Assembly: GCA_963843315.1 (NCBI GenBank)
Contig: CAWJJU010000005.1
Coordinates: 1 to 64,000 of the forward strand
DNA length: 64,000 nt
Source: JAWVFM01 sp963843315
Lineage (GTDB): Bacteria; Actinomycetota; Thermoleophilia; Solirubrobacterales; 70-9
Direction of reading: 5' to 3'
The notes beneath the pieces were generated by a model, which saw only the letters and a list, made by a program, of their open reading frames with translations, ran no database searches and was not told where the DNA came from. Of this stretch, positions 8,889 through 17,755 are shown one piece after another; within the stretch, counting starts at the first letter, position 1; each line of letters opens with the position of its first letter. The position numbers and the translations under genes are program-made.

Positions 8889-9990
8889 TCCCTGAGTAAC
8901 GAGTACTACTTCCTATTCGTCATTTATTTATGGCGAAGATGGAAGTCTTGCACCTGACCCCTACCGAGCGAGGCGAGTTGCAAAGCTACCTGCGCAAGCG
9001 GAACCTTCCGGCCAGCGTAGCCCAGCGGATGCGCATTGTTCTGCTGCTCGATCAAGGGGTCTCCTATAGCGAGATCCGGGAGCAGCTCGGCGCGTTCCCG
9101 TCCACGATCTCGCGCTGGAAGCAGCGCTATGAGAAAGACGGAGTTTTGGGACTGGCCACGATCCATCCTGGCCAGCCGCCGCAGAAGCTGACTCCGCAGT
9201 TGCGTGCCAAAGTGCTGGAGAAAACGCGGCAAGCTCCACCGGACGGCTCCACGCATTGGTCGTTGCGCAAGATGGCGGCGGTGATGAAGGTGAGCAAGAA
9301 CCTGATCGCGCGCATCTGGAAAGAAGCGGATCTGAAACCCCACCGGCTGGAACGTTACATGGCCTCCAATGATCCCCAGTTCGAGGAAAAGGCTGCCGCC
9401 ATTATCGGGTTGTATCTGAACCCGCCGCAGAACGCGGCTGTATTCTGCGTCGATGAAAAGAGCGCGATTCAGGCGCTGGACCGTTTGGATCGACGCCTTC
9501 CGCTATCGCCGGGCCGCGCGGAGAAGCATGGCTTCGAGTATCACCGACACGGCACGCTGTCACTTTATGCTGCGCTGAATCCGCAAACTGGAGAAGTCAT
9601 CGGGCAGACGGCGGCGCGGCACACCAGCCAGGAGTTTGTTTCCTTCTTGGACGAGGTCATCTCCATGCAACCCGCCGAGCGCGAGATCCACGTCATCCTG
9701 GACAACTTTGCCACCCACAAGACGGAGTTGGTCAAGCAGTTCCTCATGCTGCATCCCAACGTGACGCTACACTTCACGCCCACCTACTCCTCTTGGCTCA
9801 ATCAGGTCGAAAGCTGGTTCTCCAAGCTCCAACGCGACGTCATTGATCGCGGCATCTTTACGTCTGTGGCCGATCTGAAGCGCAAGATCCTTCGTTACAT
9901 CAAGCTCTATCAGAAGGCAGCCAAACCTTTTCAGTGGAAATACTCGGATGTTCGCAAACGGATTCCCGCGTGGTAGCGATGTCTCAGGGA
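8889..9990 (+). mobile_element. IS630-family insertion sequence
   Basis: A single-ORF element of about 1.1 kb. The ends carry a short imperfect inverted repeat: TCCCTGAG at 8889-8896 and its complement CTCAGGGA at 9983-9990, with scattered further matches inside. A TA follows the right end at 9993-9994, as expected for IS630 target choice, but the left flank reads TTTG and no clean TA duplication remains. The insertion sits inside the PadR-linked membrane protein gene. Confidence 0.75.
8930..9976 (+). CDS. IS630-family DDE transposase
   Basis: A 348-residue transposase, intact in one frame. The N-terminal helix-turn-helix region is VAQRMRIVLLLDQGVSYSE and TISRWKQRYEKDG. The catalytic triad is FCVDEKSAIQAL (D), HVILDNFATHKT (D) and WLNQVESWFSKL (E). 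The length matches the single-ORF IS630 type. It starts at the ATG at 8930, 40 bases inside the left end. The intact frame, among many broken neighbours, suggests the element may still be functional or was inserted recently. Confidence 0.93.
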   Translation: MAKMEVLHLTPTERGELQSYLRKRNLPASVAQRMRIVLLLDQGVSYSEIREQLGAFPSTISRWKQRYEKDGVLGLATIHPGQPPQKLTPQLRAKVLEKTRQAPPDGSTHWSLRKMAAVMKVSKNLIARIWKEADLKPHRLERYMASNDPQFEEKAAAIIGLYLNPPQNAAVFCVDEKSAIQALDRLDRRLPLSPGRAEKHGFEYHRHGTLSLYAALNPQTGEVIGQTAARHTSQEFVSFLDEVISMQPAEREIHVILDNFATHKTELVKQFLMLHPNVTLHFTPTYSSWLNQVESWFSKLQRDVIDRGIFTSVADLKRKILRYIKLYQKAAKPFQWKYSDVRKRIPAW

Positions 9991-10231
9991 ACTAGGTTAT
10001 GGCTTCACATTTCGCTGGGCGCTCACGGACCAGCGCAGGCGATGCCCCGTTTGCTTGCAGGTGCTCACCAATCCAGTTCGAATCGGGGACTCGTCGCACA
10101 CTTTCCTGGCGTGGCATGGCACAGAACTGATATGCGCGAAGGGACACGGAGTGCTGCACGTTCCGGAAATCCCGACGAGCTGCTACCGCACGCAAACCTG
10201 GCTCGACTTGGAACCGCATGCGAGCGTGTAG

Positions 10232-10664
10232 GTTCTGGGCGCCTCATCGATTTCTGGGATCCCGCGGCCATCCGTTTGCTCCCGGCGGCGGGAATCCGGT
10301 CATTGTGCCGGCAACATCCATCGTACGCAGGCCCTTGGCAGCAGGATCTAGAATGCTGCTTCTTCGCTAAGCTGGGCCCGTCCAGTTTCGACGCGCACAA
10401 CGGACTCGGCGAAGACGCCTCGCCTGCGTGGCGTTGTGAAAGGGAAGCCGACTCATTGGGAGTAGTGTCCCATAGCGCCGTCTATGGCCAATGTTCGAGT
10501 TGCCGACGATCCGACCAGAGGGGTCGGCGCGAATGTGCCCAATGACAAGATCAACGCTCTGCAGCCCAGGATTCTGCCTCTCTGGATACTGTTGCCGAGG
10601 CTGACCTTGGCGAACACAGTCGCTGCCCCGCACGCGGCGACTACCTCGAGAGCGATTGGCGGCT
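10232..10664. other. Non-coding stretch downstream of the split gene
   Basis: No recognisable gene. Open frames here (for example 10484-10675 plus) have no ribosome-binding site and no familiar content. The only structure I see is the hairpin repeat at 10497-10530, annotated separately. Confidence 0.4.
10497..10530. repeat. Hairpin repeat element, copy 1
   Basis: Begins GAGTTGCCGACGATCCG and carries a hairpin CCGACC/GGTCGG (10511-10516 with 10522-10527). It is closely related to the element at 11765-11798, and both flank the secreted hydrolase gene. Confidence 0.5.
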
Positions 10665-11603
10665 TTACTTGTTAATCCCTTTAGACTTCACATCCCAGTT
10701 CGAATTCGTGCAGAGACTGCAGTCCTTGCCGCCAAACATCTTTCCGGCTTCCTTGTCGCCTTTGAGCGTCCACAGGAGCCAGTTCGAGGCGACGTTGGCA
10801 AACTCGCCGCCGCCGGGATGAAAGTACGTCGCGCTGTGTCCGGCGTTGTGCCGCGAGCCGTAGAAAGCCGGCACGTGGTTGATCGCTTCAAACGTCGCCG
10901 CCGACGCCCCCATCAGGAAGTCGACGTCGCCGCCGTTGAGTAACAGCACCGGGCCGTGTATTTTCGGGAGCGCGTCCGCCGTCGGCTGCGTCGATATGCC
11001 ACCGCGCCCGGTTTTCCCCTGCGCCTGCCCTGCGGGCGGAGTCTGCACGCCGGAATTGAACACGCCAATGGTTTTCACGCGGGGATCTGCTCCGAGCGTG
11101 ATCGAGAGAAATCCTCCGCACGACGTACCCATGACCGCAACTTTGTCCATGGCGATCTTGCCGTTCAACGGCGAGCCGGCTCGTACGTTTTCTTTCCCGG
11201 CCCAGTCGATCGCGGCGCGCATGTCATCGGCGGTCTCCTGCCGTTGGGCAGCACCTTCCTGAGGGACCGTGCCTACCACCAGGACACCGTGCGAGGCGAT
11301 CGTGGTGAGAAAGCCCGAGAAATTCGCACTGTTGATCGCGCACCCGCCATTGCCCCACACCATCACGGGCAAGGTGTCCTTCTTGGGAAACGCGTCCAGC
11401 GCTGCCGGGCGATAAATGTGAAAGCCCGGCGAGCCGAACGCGGGTTCGGACGCGACTTGGTACGGTCCAGGCTCCGCCTTCGGCGCACCTTCGAGAGGCA
11501 ATGCCCGCGAGATCATGTCACGGGTGATGCCGGCCGGTTGCGCGAGGCACGCCCCGGTGCCTGCGAGAAACGCTGCGGCAGCAACAACGATGGTCTTTCG
11601 CAT
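10665..11603 (-). CDS. Secreted alpha/beta hydrolase
   Basis: A 312-residue protein with a Sec signal peptide (RKTIVVAAAAFLAGTGACLA). The serine hydrolase elbow is GTSCGGF (G-x-S-x-G), an oxyanion-loop-like region is VWGNGGCAIN, and probable acid and base are in NGGDVDFLMG and GSRHNAGHSA. The C-terminus has a CSLC pair. The ATG at 11603 follows a strong GGAGGAG ribosome-binding site; the upstream codon at 11759 lacks one. The enzyme should work outside the cytoplasm. The substrate is not evident. Similar proteins are annotated as poly-ester or dienelactone-like hydrolases, which I cannot separate by eye. Confidence 0.75.
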   Translation of the reverse strand: MRKTIVVAAAAFLAGTGACLAQPAGITRDMISRALPLEGAPKAEPGPYQVASEPAFGSPGFHIYRPAALDAFPKKDTLPVMVWGNGGCAINSANFSGFLTTIASHGVLVVGTVPQEGAAQRQETADDMRAAIDWAGKENVRAGSPLNGKIAMDKVAVMGTSCGGFLSITLGADPRVKTIGVFNSGVQTPPAGQAQGKTGRGGISTQPTADALPKIHGPVLLLNGGDVDFLMGASAATFEAINHVPAFYGSRHNAGHSATYFHPGGGEFANVASNWLLWTLKGDKEAGKMFGGKDCSLCTNSNWDVKSKGINK

Positions 11604-11764
11604 AATCCGTCTCCTCCGGAACGGAATTCTATCAAATTGAGACCCTCGACGTACCAGCAAAACTTTTCGGTATATGTACCCGATCGACCTCTGAGGGGTC
11701 AGCCACACTTGGACGTAAGAACACGCGGCCATTTTCTTCTGGCATCCCGGTGGGATCAATCAAC

Positions 11765-11798
11765 GAGTCGCCGACGATCCGCCCTAAGGGGCGACGCC
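11765..11798. repeat. Hairpin repeat element, copy 2
   Basis: Begins GAGTCGCCGACGATCCG and has a hairpin CGCCC/GGGCG (11780-11784 with 11789-11793). Compared with copy 1 at 10497 the stem bases differ but still pair, so structure is conserved. Confidence 0.5.
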
Positions 11799-11902
11799 AG
11801 ATCGGTATGTCGCGCGTTATTGGAGCTGCGGCGATGCGCCTTCCGGGACGCTGAATGCCGATACGATCCGAGAGAACGCGCGGGACGTTCCCGCGCGCCC
11901 CT

Positions 11903-12869
11903 TTACCATTCGACCAGTTCTACTCGCCTGTTCTTCGCCCGCCCGTCCTCGGTCTGGTTGGATGTCACCGGCGCATACAGACCCGCGCCAAAGGAGTCCA
12001 GCCGCGACGCCGCGATCCCGTACTTGGAAACCAACTGCTGCGCCACGCTGGCCGCGCGCCGCTTGCTCAAGTCCAGGTTGTACGCCGCCGCGCCCTGGTC
12101 ATCGGTGTGGCCCACCACGCGGAGCTTCATCTGCGGATTCGCCCTCATCAGCTTGGCGATCTCCTCCATGGTCGGCGCCGAATCCGCGCGCATTGTGTCC
12201 TTGTCAGTATCGAAATATAACCCGTACAGCGCCACTTTGCCGGTATCCGCAATCGACCGCTTCATCTCGTCCGCATTGACGAATACCATCTTCTGTTCCA
12301 GCTTCTGCGGCGCGATGACGATAATCTCCGCCATCGTGCGATCCTTCGCTACCGCCTTGGCCAGCCGCGGCGGAATGATGCCGTCCTTGTATGAGGTCAC
12401 AAAGATCTCGTAATAGGTCGGCTGCGCGTCCTTGGACCGGCCCACCAGGAGCCGCTCCTGGCTCTCGTTGTAGCAGAGGATCTGACCCAGGTCATCCTCG
12501 TTCGATATCGCCAAAGGTCGGCCCGAACCAGCCTTGGTCGGTCGCGCCCTTTTCATACATCGTTACCAAGCCCAGCCGCGTGAACTCCAGCTTGTAGTTC
12601 TGCATCACCTCGGCCGGCGTGCGGCCCAGCGGCGCCAGATACGTGTAGCGGCTCACCAGCCCCTCCACCTTCTGGCTCTTCTGAAACACGAGCGGCGTAT
12701 AGGTTACCTGGCGGCCCAGGGGCAGCAGGTACTCGTCGAACCTGGCATGGCGATAGCCGATGATTTCACTGCCTTCATAGCGCTTCATTCCGGCCGGGTC
12801 CTTGGATCCGGGCAGGTCCGCTCCAAAAACGGAGATTCCGATGAAAATTGCAAGGATGACTGATTTCAT
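11903..12869 (-). CDS. DUF4892-like/OmpA-family outer-membrane protein, frameshifted
   Basis: The ATG at 12869 follows GGAGGACC. A signal peptide (KSVILAIFIGISVFGA) leads into KRYEGSEIIGYRHARFDEYL and GLVSRYTYLAPLGR, typical of DUF4892. Near 12500-12515 one base is gained or lost, and the protein continues as NEDDLGQILCYNE. It ends in an OmpA peptidoglycan-binding domain: ALYGLYFDTDKDTMR, LRVVGHTDDQG, LSKRRAASVAQQL, NRRVELVEW. The product should anchor the outer membrane to peptidoglycan. Total length is about 320 residues after correcting the shift. The alternative reading is two overlapping frames, 12492-12899 and 11903-12556, which do not make sense separately. Confidence 0.8.
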
Positions 12870-13071
12870 GCGTAAAGGTCCTCCAACCAGGATATGCACA
12901 ATGGTCGGAAAACGGCTTGACCGCGCATGACACTGAAAGCTTGAACGGCATTCCAGGAACTGTAACCGTTTCTGGCCGAGTGACGCGCTATTCGGAGATG
13001 GATCCCGCTGGCAAAATACAACTTGTGGATTTTAGACGAAGGAAACAGGTAAAATCACCGGCCAGATCCAC

Positions 13072-13353
13072 ATGCGAGCGCGTAAGTTTTGGATATCTGG
13101 GCAGGTGCAAGGCGTGGGCTATCGCTATTTCGCGGTGCGTGTCGCGCGGGAGCTCGGGTTGAAGGGCTGGGTGCGCAATGTGTCGGACGGGCGAGTGGAA
13201 GCCTACGCCGCGGGTCCGGCGCACCTGTTGGAAGATTTCGAAGGCCGGCTTCGCCAGGGTCCGCCGGCCGGGGAAGTGCGCGGCGTCGAGGTGGAAGAGG
13301 TCACGTTCGATAAGAACGTCGATGCTAGAATTGAAGGGTTTGACATCCGCTAG
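13072..13353 (+). CDS. acyP: Acylphosphatase
   Basis: A 93-residue protein of normal family length. The phosphate-binding loop is SGQVQGVGYRYFA (catalytic Arg) and the second signature is GLKGWVRNVSDGRVE (catalytic Asn). It hydrolyses carboxyl-phosphate bonds in the cytoplasm. The apt gene starts 25 bases downstream on the same strand, so the two may be co-transcribed. Confidence 0.93.
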   Translation: MRARKFWISGQVQGVGYRYFAVRVARELGLKGWVRNVSDGRVEAYAAGPAHLLEDFEGRLRQGPPAGEVRGVEVEEVTFDKNVDARIEGFDIR

Positions 13354-13378
13354 CACATCCGCCAAACCAGCCCCCGGA

Positions 13379-13894
13379 ATGAATCAACTGAAGACTCTGA
13401 TCCGCGAGATTCCCGATTATCCCAAGCCGGGCATCCGCTTCTACGACATCACTACGCTGCTTAAACACCCCAGCGGTCTGCGCGCAGTCATCGACGCCCT
13501 GCGTGCCCACTACGCAGGCCATGGGATCGACCGCGTAGTGGGTATCGAAGCGCGAGGATTCATCTTCGCGCCCGCGGTGGCCTACGCCCTGAGCGCCGGT
13601 TTTGTGCCGATGCGCAAACCCAAGAAGTTGCCCGCTCCCGTCGAGCGCGTCGAGTATGCGCTCGAATACGGCACCGACTCCGTCGAAGTTCATAAGGACG
13701 GCATCGAGCCCGGCCACAACGTTCTGATCGTGGACGACGTGCTGGCTACCGGCGGAACGGCCGCGGCCGCCGCCAAGCTGGTGGAGAAACTCGGCGGCAA
13801 AGTCGCCGGATTGAGTTTCGTCATTGAGCTGGACGGGCTGAAGGGCCGCGATAAGCTGCCCGGCTACGACGTGCAAACGCTCCTCCATTACTGA
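13379..13894 (+). CDS. apt: Adenine phosphoribosyltransferase
   Basis: A 171-residue protein from the ATG at 13379. It has the N-terminal REIPDYPKPGIRFYDITTLL, the RGFIFAPAVAYAL segment, and the PRPP-binding motif VLIVDDVLATGGTAAA. It converts adenine and PRPP to AMP in purine salvage. Length and motifs are complete. The frame opens far upstream, but only this start gives the conserved N-terminus and avoids overlapping acyP. prs, which makes PRPP, lies about 1 kb downstream. Confidence 0.94.
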   Translation: MNQLKTLIREIPDYPKPGIRFYDITTLLKHPSGLRAVIDALRAHYAGHGIDRVVGIEARGFIFAPAVAYALSAGFVPMRKPKKLPAPVERVEYALEYGTDSVEVHKDGIEPGHNVLIVDDVLATGGTAAAAAKLVEKLGGKVAGLSFVIELDGLKGRDKLPGYDVQTLLHY

Positions 13895-13961
13895 TGCGGC
13901 CGCTCGCTGTCGCTTGCGGTTCGGTGCAACCTCTCAGAACCGCGACCACTAGGGAGCGGCC

Positions 13962-14952
13962 ATGATCCGACGAGCAACGATCAAGTCACTCGCGAAGATC
14001 AACCTCGATCTGCGAGTGCTCAACCAGCGCCCCGACGGTTTCCACGAATTAAGGACCGTCTTCCAGACCATTTCGCTGGCCGACACCATCGACATCGAAT
14101 ACGAACCGGCACGGCGCACGGAGATTTCGCTCGACGACCCACTGGCCATCCCCGGCAACTTAGTGGTGAAGGCGGCGCAAGCCGTGCTGGACGCCCTCAA
14201 GATCCACGCGCGGGTGCACTTCCGCCTGCGGAAGCAGATCCCGATGGGCGGCGGGCTGGGGGGAGGATCGTCCAACGCCGGCTCTATCCTGCTCGCGCTG
14301 CCAGTGCTGGCGGGGCGATCCCTGCCATTCGGACAGCTGGCCGAAATGGGGGCCGGGCTCGGCAGCGACGTTCCCTTCTTCCTGACCGGCGGCACGGCGG
14401 TAGGCATCGGCCGGGGCACCGAAGTCTATGAAATTCCAGACCTAAAGCCGGAGCCGATTCTGGTCGTTTCTCCCGGACTGCATGTGGCCACGGGGCCGGC
14501 TTACCAGGCCCTCGATTCCTATGTGGGGCGGGGTTTGACTGCCAGACGATTCGTCTAGTAGAATTAATGAGTTCCAGGCCTTTGTTCGAGTGTTGGCGAG
14601 TGGGCACTCGGCGGGGGCGGCGAGTCCGTTCAGCGCGAACGATTTCGAGGTAATCGTCTTTCGCCAGTTTCCCCAGCTCCAGACTATCGAGCGAAAGCTG
14701 TCGAAATTGTGCGCGGCTGGTGTGAGGATGACCGGGAGCGGTTCGGCGATTTTCGCGGTCTTTCATTCCCGCGCGGAACGGGATCGCGCAGAGGCAGTGT
14801 TGAAGGGGAATCGGATGTTCGGGAGGTACCTGGTTATGCCGGCGGCGTTGGTCAACCGTAAGAGCTATCAACAGCTCTGGCGGCGGCAGTTACGCCAGCA
14901 TATTCGGACAGACCAAAGCTTATGGCCGCTGCAAAGCCGATACGCAAAATGA
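13962..14952 (+). CDS. ispE: 4-diphosphocytidyl-2-C-methyl-D-erythritol kinase, frameshifted
   Basis: A GHMP kinase of the MEP isoprenoid pathway. The N-terminus SLAKINLDLRVLNQRPDGFH carries the catalytic Lys/Asp environment. The ATP-binding loop is PMGGGLGGGSSNAGS and GLGSDVPFFLTGGTA follows. After PAYQALDSY the frame breaks near 14525-14540 and resumes as INEFQAFVRVLASGHS, then CAAGVRMTGSGSAIFAVF, the C-terminal GHMP motif, to 14952. The two parts together have the usual length of about 320 residues. As the gene is essential, a sequencing indel is likelier than a true mutation. Its 3' end overlaps the prs start by about 30 bases. Confidence 0.88.
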
Positions 14953-15893
14953 GGTTCAACCACTTCAAGGTCTTCACGGGCAACGCCAATCCCGTACTGG
15001 CAAAAGAGATCTGCTATGAACTCGGATGCCAATTGGCCGCGGCCAACGTGAAGCAGTTTTCCGACGGGGAAGTGCATCTGCAGATTCAGGAAAACGTGCG
15101 CGGTGCGGACGTTTTCGTGGTCCAGCCCACCTGCAGGCCGGTGGACACGAACCTGATGGAACTGCTGCTGATGATGGACGCCTTGAAGCGCGCTTCGGCG
15201 GAACGCATCACCGCAGTGTTACCCTACTATGGGTATGCCCGGCAGGACCGCAAGGACCGGCCGCGCATGCCGATCTCGGCGCGCTTGGTGGCGAGCCTGA
15301 TTGAGAGGGCCGGCGCCGATCGTGTTCTCGCGCTGGACCTGCACGCGGCTCAGATTCAAGGGTTCTTCGACGTCCCGGTGGACCATCTGTTCGCGGCTCC
15401 GGTGATGGTGGATTACTTCAGCGAACTGGGCGGCGAGGGATTGACCGTGGTTTCGCCGGATGCGGGCGGCGTGGAACGCGCCCGGGCGTTCGCCAAGCGC
15501 ATGGGTTCGCCGCTGGCGATTATCGATAAGCGGCGGACGGATGTGAATGTGGCCGAGGTGATGCACATCATTGGCGATGTCGGCGGCCAGCATTGCCTGA
15601 TCGTGGACGATTTGATCGACACGGCCGGGACGCTGGTGAAAGCGACGGAAGCGTTGCTCGAGCAGGGCGCGAGAAGCGTCCGGGCTTGCGCGACGCATGC
15701 GGTGCTTTCCGGACCGGCGGTAGAGAGAATTGAGAATTCGGAGATTACGGAAGTAGTGGTGACCAATTCCATTCCGTTGTGCGGACAGGCGGACAATTGC
15801 GACCGCATCAAGCAGCTTTCGGTCGCGCCGCTGCTCGCCAAAGCGATCCAGTCGATCCACGAGGACGGCTCGGTCAGCACGTTATTCGTCTAG
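14922..15893 (+). CDS. prs: Ribose-phosphate pyrophosphokinase
   Basis: A 323-residue enzyme making PRPP from ribose 5-phosphate and ATP. It shows FSDGEVHLQIQENVRGADVF, the flexible-loop region YYGYARQDRKDRPR, LDLHAAQIQGFFD, the PRPP-binding CLIVDDLIDTAGTL, and the C-terminal SVAPLLAKAI. An alternative start, MRFNHFKVFTG at 14949, would remove the overlap with ispE and begins closer to the usual family N-terminus. It sits in the conserved ispE-prs-rplY-pth order. Confidence 0.95.
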   Translation: MAAAKPIRKMRFNHFKVFTGNANPVLAKEICYELGCQLAAANVKQFSDGEVHLQIQENVRGADVFVVQPTCRPVDTNLMELLLMMDALKRASAERITAVLPYYGYARQDRKDRPRMPISARLVASLIERAGADRVLALDLHAAQIQGFFDVPVDHLFAAPVMVDYFSELGGEGLTVVSPDAGGVERARAFAKRMGSPLAIIDKRRTDVNVAEVMHIIGDVGGQHCLIVDDLIDTAGTLVKATEALLEQGARSVRACATHAVLSGPAVERIENSEITEVVVTNSIPLCGQADNCDRIKQLSVAPLLAKAIQSIHEDGSVSTLFV

Positions 15894-15908
15894 AAAGAGA
15901 TTAAGGAC

Positions 15909-16600
15909 ATGGCAATCGATATCACGATCGCGGCCGAGCCGCGGAGTCTACGCGGGAAAAACGAGGCGCGCCGGCTGCGCGCGGCTGGCTCGGCGCCGGC
16001 GTGTGGTTTACGGAACCGGCAAAGAGAGCCTGACGGTCTCGGTCAATCCCAAGGAAGTCGTACGCATCCTGCGCAGCAAGACCGGGCACAACACCATCTT
16101 CCACCTGGCGGTGAAGGACGGCGAAAATACGCCGGTGATGATTGTCGACTGGCAGAAAGATCCGGTGAAGGACACGCTGCTGCACGTCGACATGAAGCGC
16201 ATCGACCTGACCCTGCGGCTGCTCGTGAAGGTTCCCGTTCATACGCTGGGTGACCCGGAAGGCGTCAAGATCCAGGGCGGATTGCACGAAGTGATCACGC
16301 GCGAGATCGAAGTGGAGTGTTTGCCGGACGAGATTCCCGAGATTTCTGAGCATGGACGTGTCTAAGCTGGTGATCGGCCAAGCCGTGCGCGCGAGCGACG
16401 TTCCGCTGCCCGGATCGGTCCGGCTGGTAAGCCCGCCCGAGGCTGTGATCTCGCACATCGTCACGATGAGGGCGGAAGAAGTGGCGGCTCCGGTTGCGGG
16501 AGCGGAGGTGGCGCCGGCGGCTGTGGCCGAACCGGAAGTCATCAAGAAGGGCAAGAAGGAAGAAGAAGAAGAGGCCGAAGAAAAGAAGAAGAAGAAATAA
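15909..16600 (+). CDS. rplY: 50S ribosomal protein L25 (CTC form), two frameshifts
   Basis: The N-terminal AIDITIAAEPRSLRGKNEAR (5S rRNA-binding domain) breaks near 15990-16005 and continues as VVYGTGKESLTVSVNPKEVV, LLHVDMKRIDL and EVECLPDEIPE. It breaks again near 16345-16355 and ends with VSKLVIGQAVRASDV and a Lys/Glu-rich tail. With both breaks repaired it is a standard two-domain CTC-type L25 of about 230 residues. Two +1 shifts in an essential-type ribosomal gene point to uncorrected indels. It lies 15 bases after prs. Confidence 0.88.
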
Positions 16601-16601
16601 A

Positions 16602-16646
16602 CAGGGGCCAGGGGCCAGGCGCCAGCGGCCAGAGACCAGGGGCCAG
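16602..16646. repeat. Heptanucleotide tandem repeat (CAGGGGC type)
   Basis: Six and a half 7-base units between rplY and pth: CAGGGGC, CAGGGGC, CAGGCGC, CAGCGGC, CAGAGAC, CAGGGGC, CAG. A shorter version (CAGTGGC, CAGTGCT) lies at 18529-18542 after rplI. The unit is conserved at CAG and the final C. Confidence 0.7.
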
Positions 16647-16653
16647 TCCGAAG

Positions 16654-17253
16654 ATGCCGGTCGATTTTCTTATCGTGGGACTTGGGAATCCGGGCGAGGA
16701 ATACGAGAACACGCCGCATAACCTGGGGTTCCTGGTGATCGACCGGCTCGCTGAATCGAATGCGATTCGAGTGAGCCGGAAAGAAAATACCTCGCTCGTG
16801 GGGTTGGGCGAAGTGGTGGGTAAGAGCGTGGCGCTGGCCAAGCCGCAAACGTATATGAATTTGAGCGGTCCGGCGGTACGAGGGCTGCTCGAGCGGTACG
16901 AATTGAAACCCGACCGCTTGATCGTGGTGTATGACGAGCTCGATCTTCCCTGGGGCTCGCTGCGGATCAAGAAAGGGTCCGCGGCGGGGCACAAGGGAGT
17001 GAAGAGCGTGATCGGCAGTTTGGGAACCAACGAGTTTGTCCGGGTTCGCCTGGGGGTCGACCGACGGGCAAGTCCGGTGCAGGGAGGAGCAAAGTTCGTG
17101 CTCGCGCCGTTTAAGCGGGCACAAAAACAAGAAGTGGAGGAGACGGTGGGCCGCGCAGCGGAGGCCGTTGAATTCATAATCGCCGAGGGCGCCGCACAGG
17201 CCATGACGAAATATAATCGTCGCGCTCAAGGCTTAAAAACAGAGGAAGAATGA
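16654..17253 (+). CDS. pth: Peptidyl-tRNA hydrolase
   Basis: A 199-residue enzyme that rescues tRNA from peptidyl-tRNA. It has the N-terminal LIVGLGNPGEEYENTPHNLG with catalytic His, LAKPQTYMNLSGPAVRGLL, IVVYDELDLPWGSLRIKKG (catalytic Asp) and GHKGVKSVIGSLGTNEFVRV. The motifs and length are complete. The stop overlaps the rpsF start (ATGA), showing translational coupling. No Shine-Dalgarno is visible before 16654, because the heptamer repeat occupies the space. Confidence 0.95.
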   Translation: MPVDFLIVGLGNPGEEYENTPHNLGFLVIDRLAESNAIRVSRKENTSLVGLGEVVGKSVALAKPQTYMNLSGPAVRGLLERYELKPDRLIVVYDELDLPWGSLRIKKGSAAGHKGVKSVIGSLGTNEFVRVRLGVDRRASPVQGGAKFVLAPFKRAQKQEVEETVGRAAEAVEFIIAEGAAQAMTKYNRRAQGLKTEEE

Positions 17254-17743
17254 GAGTCTACGAGGAGTTGTTCATCGTCAAGCCGGACGCGCCGGAAGAA
17301 GAAGTGGACGCGTATATCGGCCAGCTCAAGGAGCTGATCACCAACGGAAAAGGCACCGTCGAGAAAGCCGACAAGTGGGGCACCCGCAAGCTGGCGTATC
17401 GCGTGCAGAAGTACAACGAAGGCGTGTATGTGCTGTTCCAATTCAGCTCGTCACCCGAGCTGGTGAAGGAAATCGAGCGCCGCATGCGCGTGACGGACAT
17501 GGTGATCAAGTTCATCACGGTCCGCATCGACGAGAAGACCAAGAAGATCGAGAAGCGGAAGAAGCAGCGCGATAAGCGCGCCGCCCGCCGGCCTGCGCCA
17601 CCGCCGATGGCGGCACCGATGCAACCAGCCGCGCCAGCGATGCCCGCTGCGCCGGCGCTACCCGTACCCGCGGCACCGGCTGCCGCGGCACCCGGCGTGC
17701 CCGACGCGGTCGCGTGGCCGCCGCGGAAACCAAGGAAGGGTAA
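17250..17743 (+). CDS. rpsF: 30S ribosomal protein S6 with long Ala/Pro tail
   Basis: The S6 fold covers about residues 1-95: MRVYEELFIVKPDAPEEEV, GTRKLAYRVQKYNEGVYVLF, ERRMRVTDMVIKFITVRID. A basic helix and an Ala/Pro-rich tail follow. Read literally the frame runs to 17915, deep into rpsR. A one-base correction in the tail gives the ending AAETKEG with stop at 17741-17743, directly before the rpsR ribosome-binding site (AAGGAGA), so I place the end there. S6 pairs with S18, encoded next. Confidence 0.88.
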
Positions 17744-17755
17744 AAGGAGATTATC

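Larger units (their letters stand above)
8399..10231 (+). pseudogene. PadR-linked membrane protein split by an IS630 insertion
   Basis: The 5' part (about 8366-8887) encodes SRLAALLVPRPERAAWLAEW, a soluble stretch and three hydrophobic segments (ALLALLAGASFLF, LLVILMALLVLPAV, ATKVALLLTTVFCG), then stops inside the IS end. In the same relative order after the IS (9992-10231) is LGYGFTFRWALTDQRRRCPV, continuing through a CPVC pair to CAKGHGVLHVPEIPTSC. This is the expected Cys-rich C-terminus of the same protein. The start is uncertain: the natural GTG at 8362, overlapping the PadR stop, is out of frame by one base, and the first in-frame start is TTG at 8399. The function is unknown. Position suggests an operon with padR. 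Confidence 0.7.

Noticed and set aside
10484..10675. 63-codon plus-strand ORF after the IS
   Set aside because: No homology recognised, no ribosome-binding site, and it spans the hairpin repeat.
13178..13378. Longer apt start at 13178
   Set aside because: Would overlap acyP completely and adds Arg-rich nonsense before the conserved MNQLKTLIREIPDYP.
16602..16646. CRISPR array
   Set aside because: 7-base units without spacers; no cas genes in the window.
15922..17229. 435-codon minus-strand frame across rplY and pth
   Set aside because: Antisense to conserved ribosomal and pth genes, with a poly-Ser run mirroring the Lys/Glu tail of L25.
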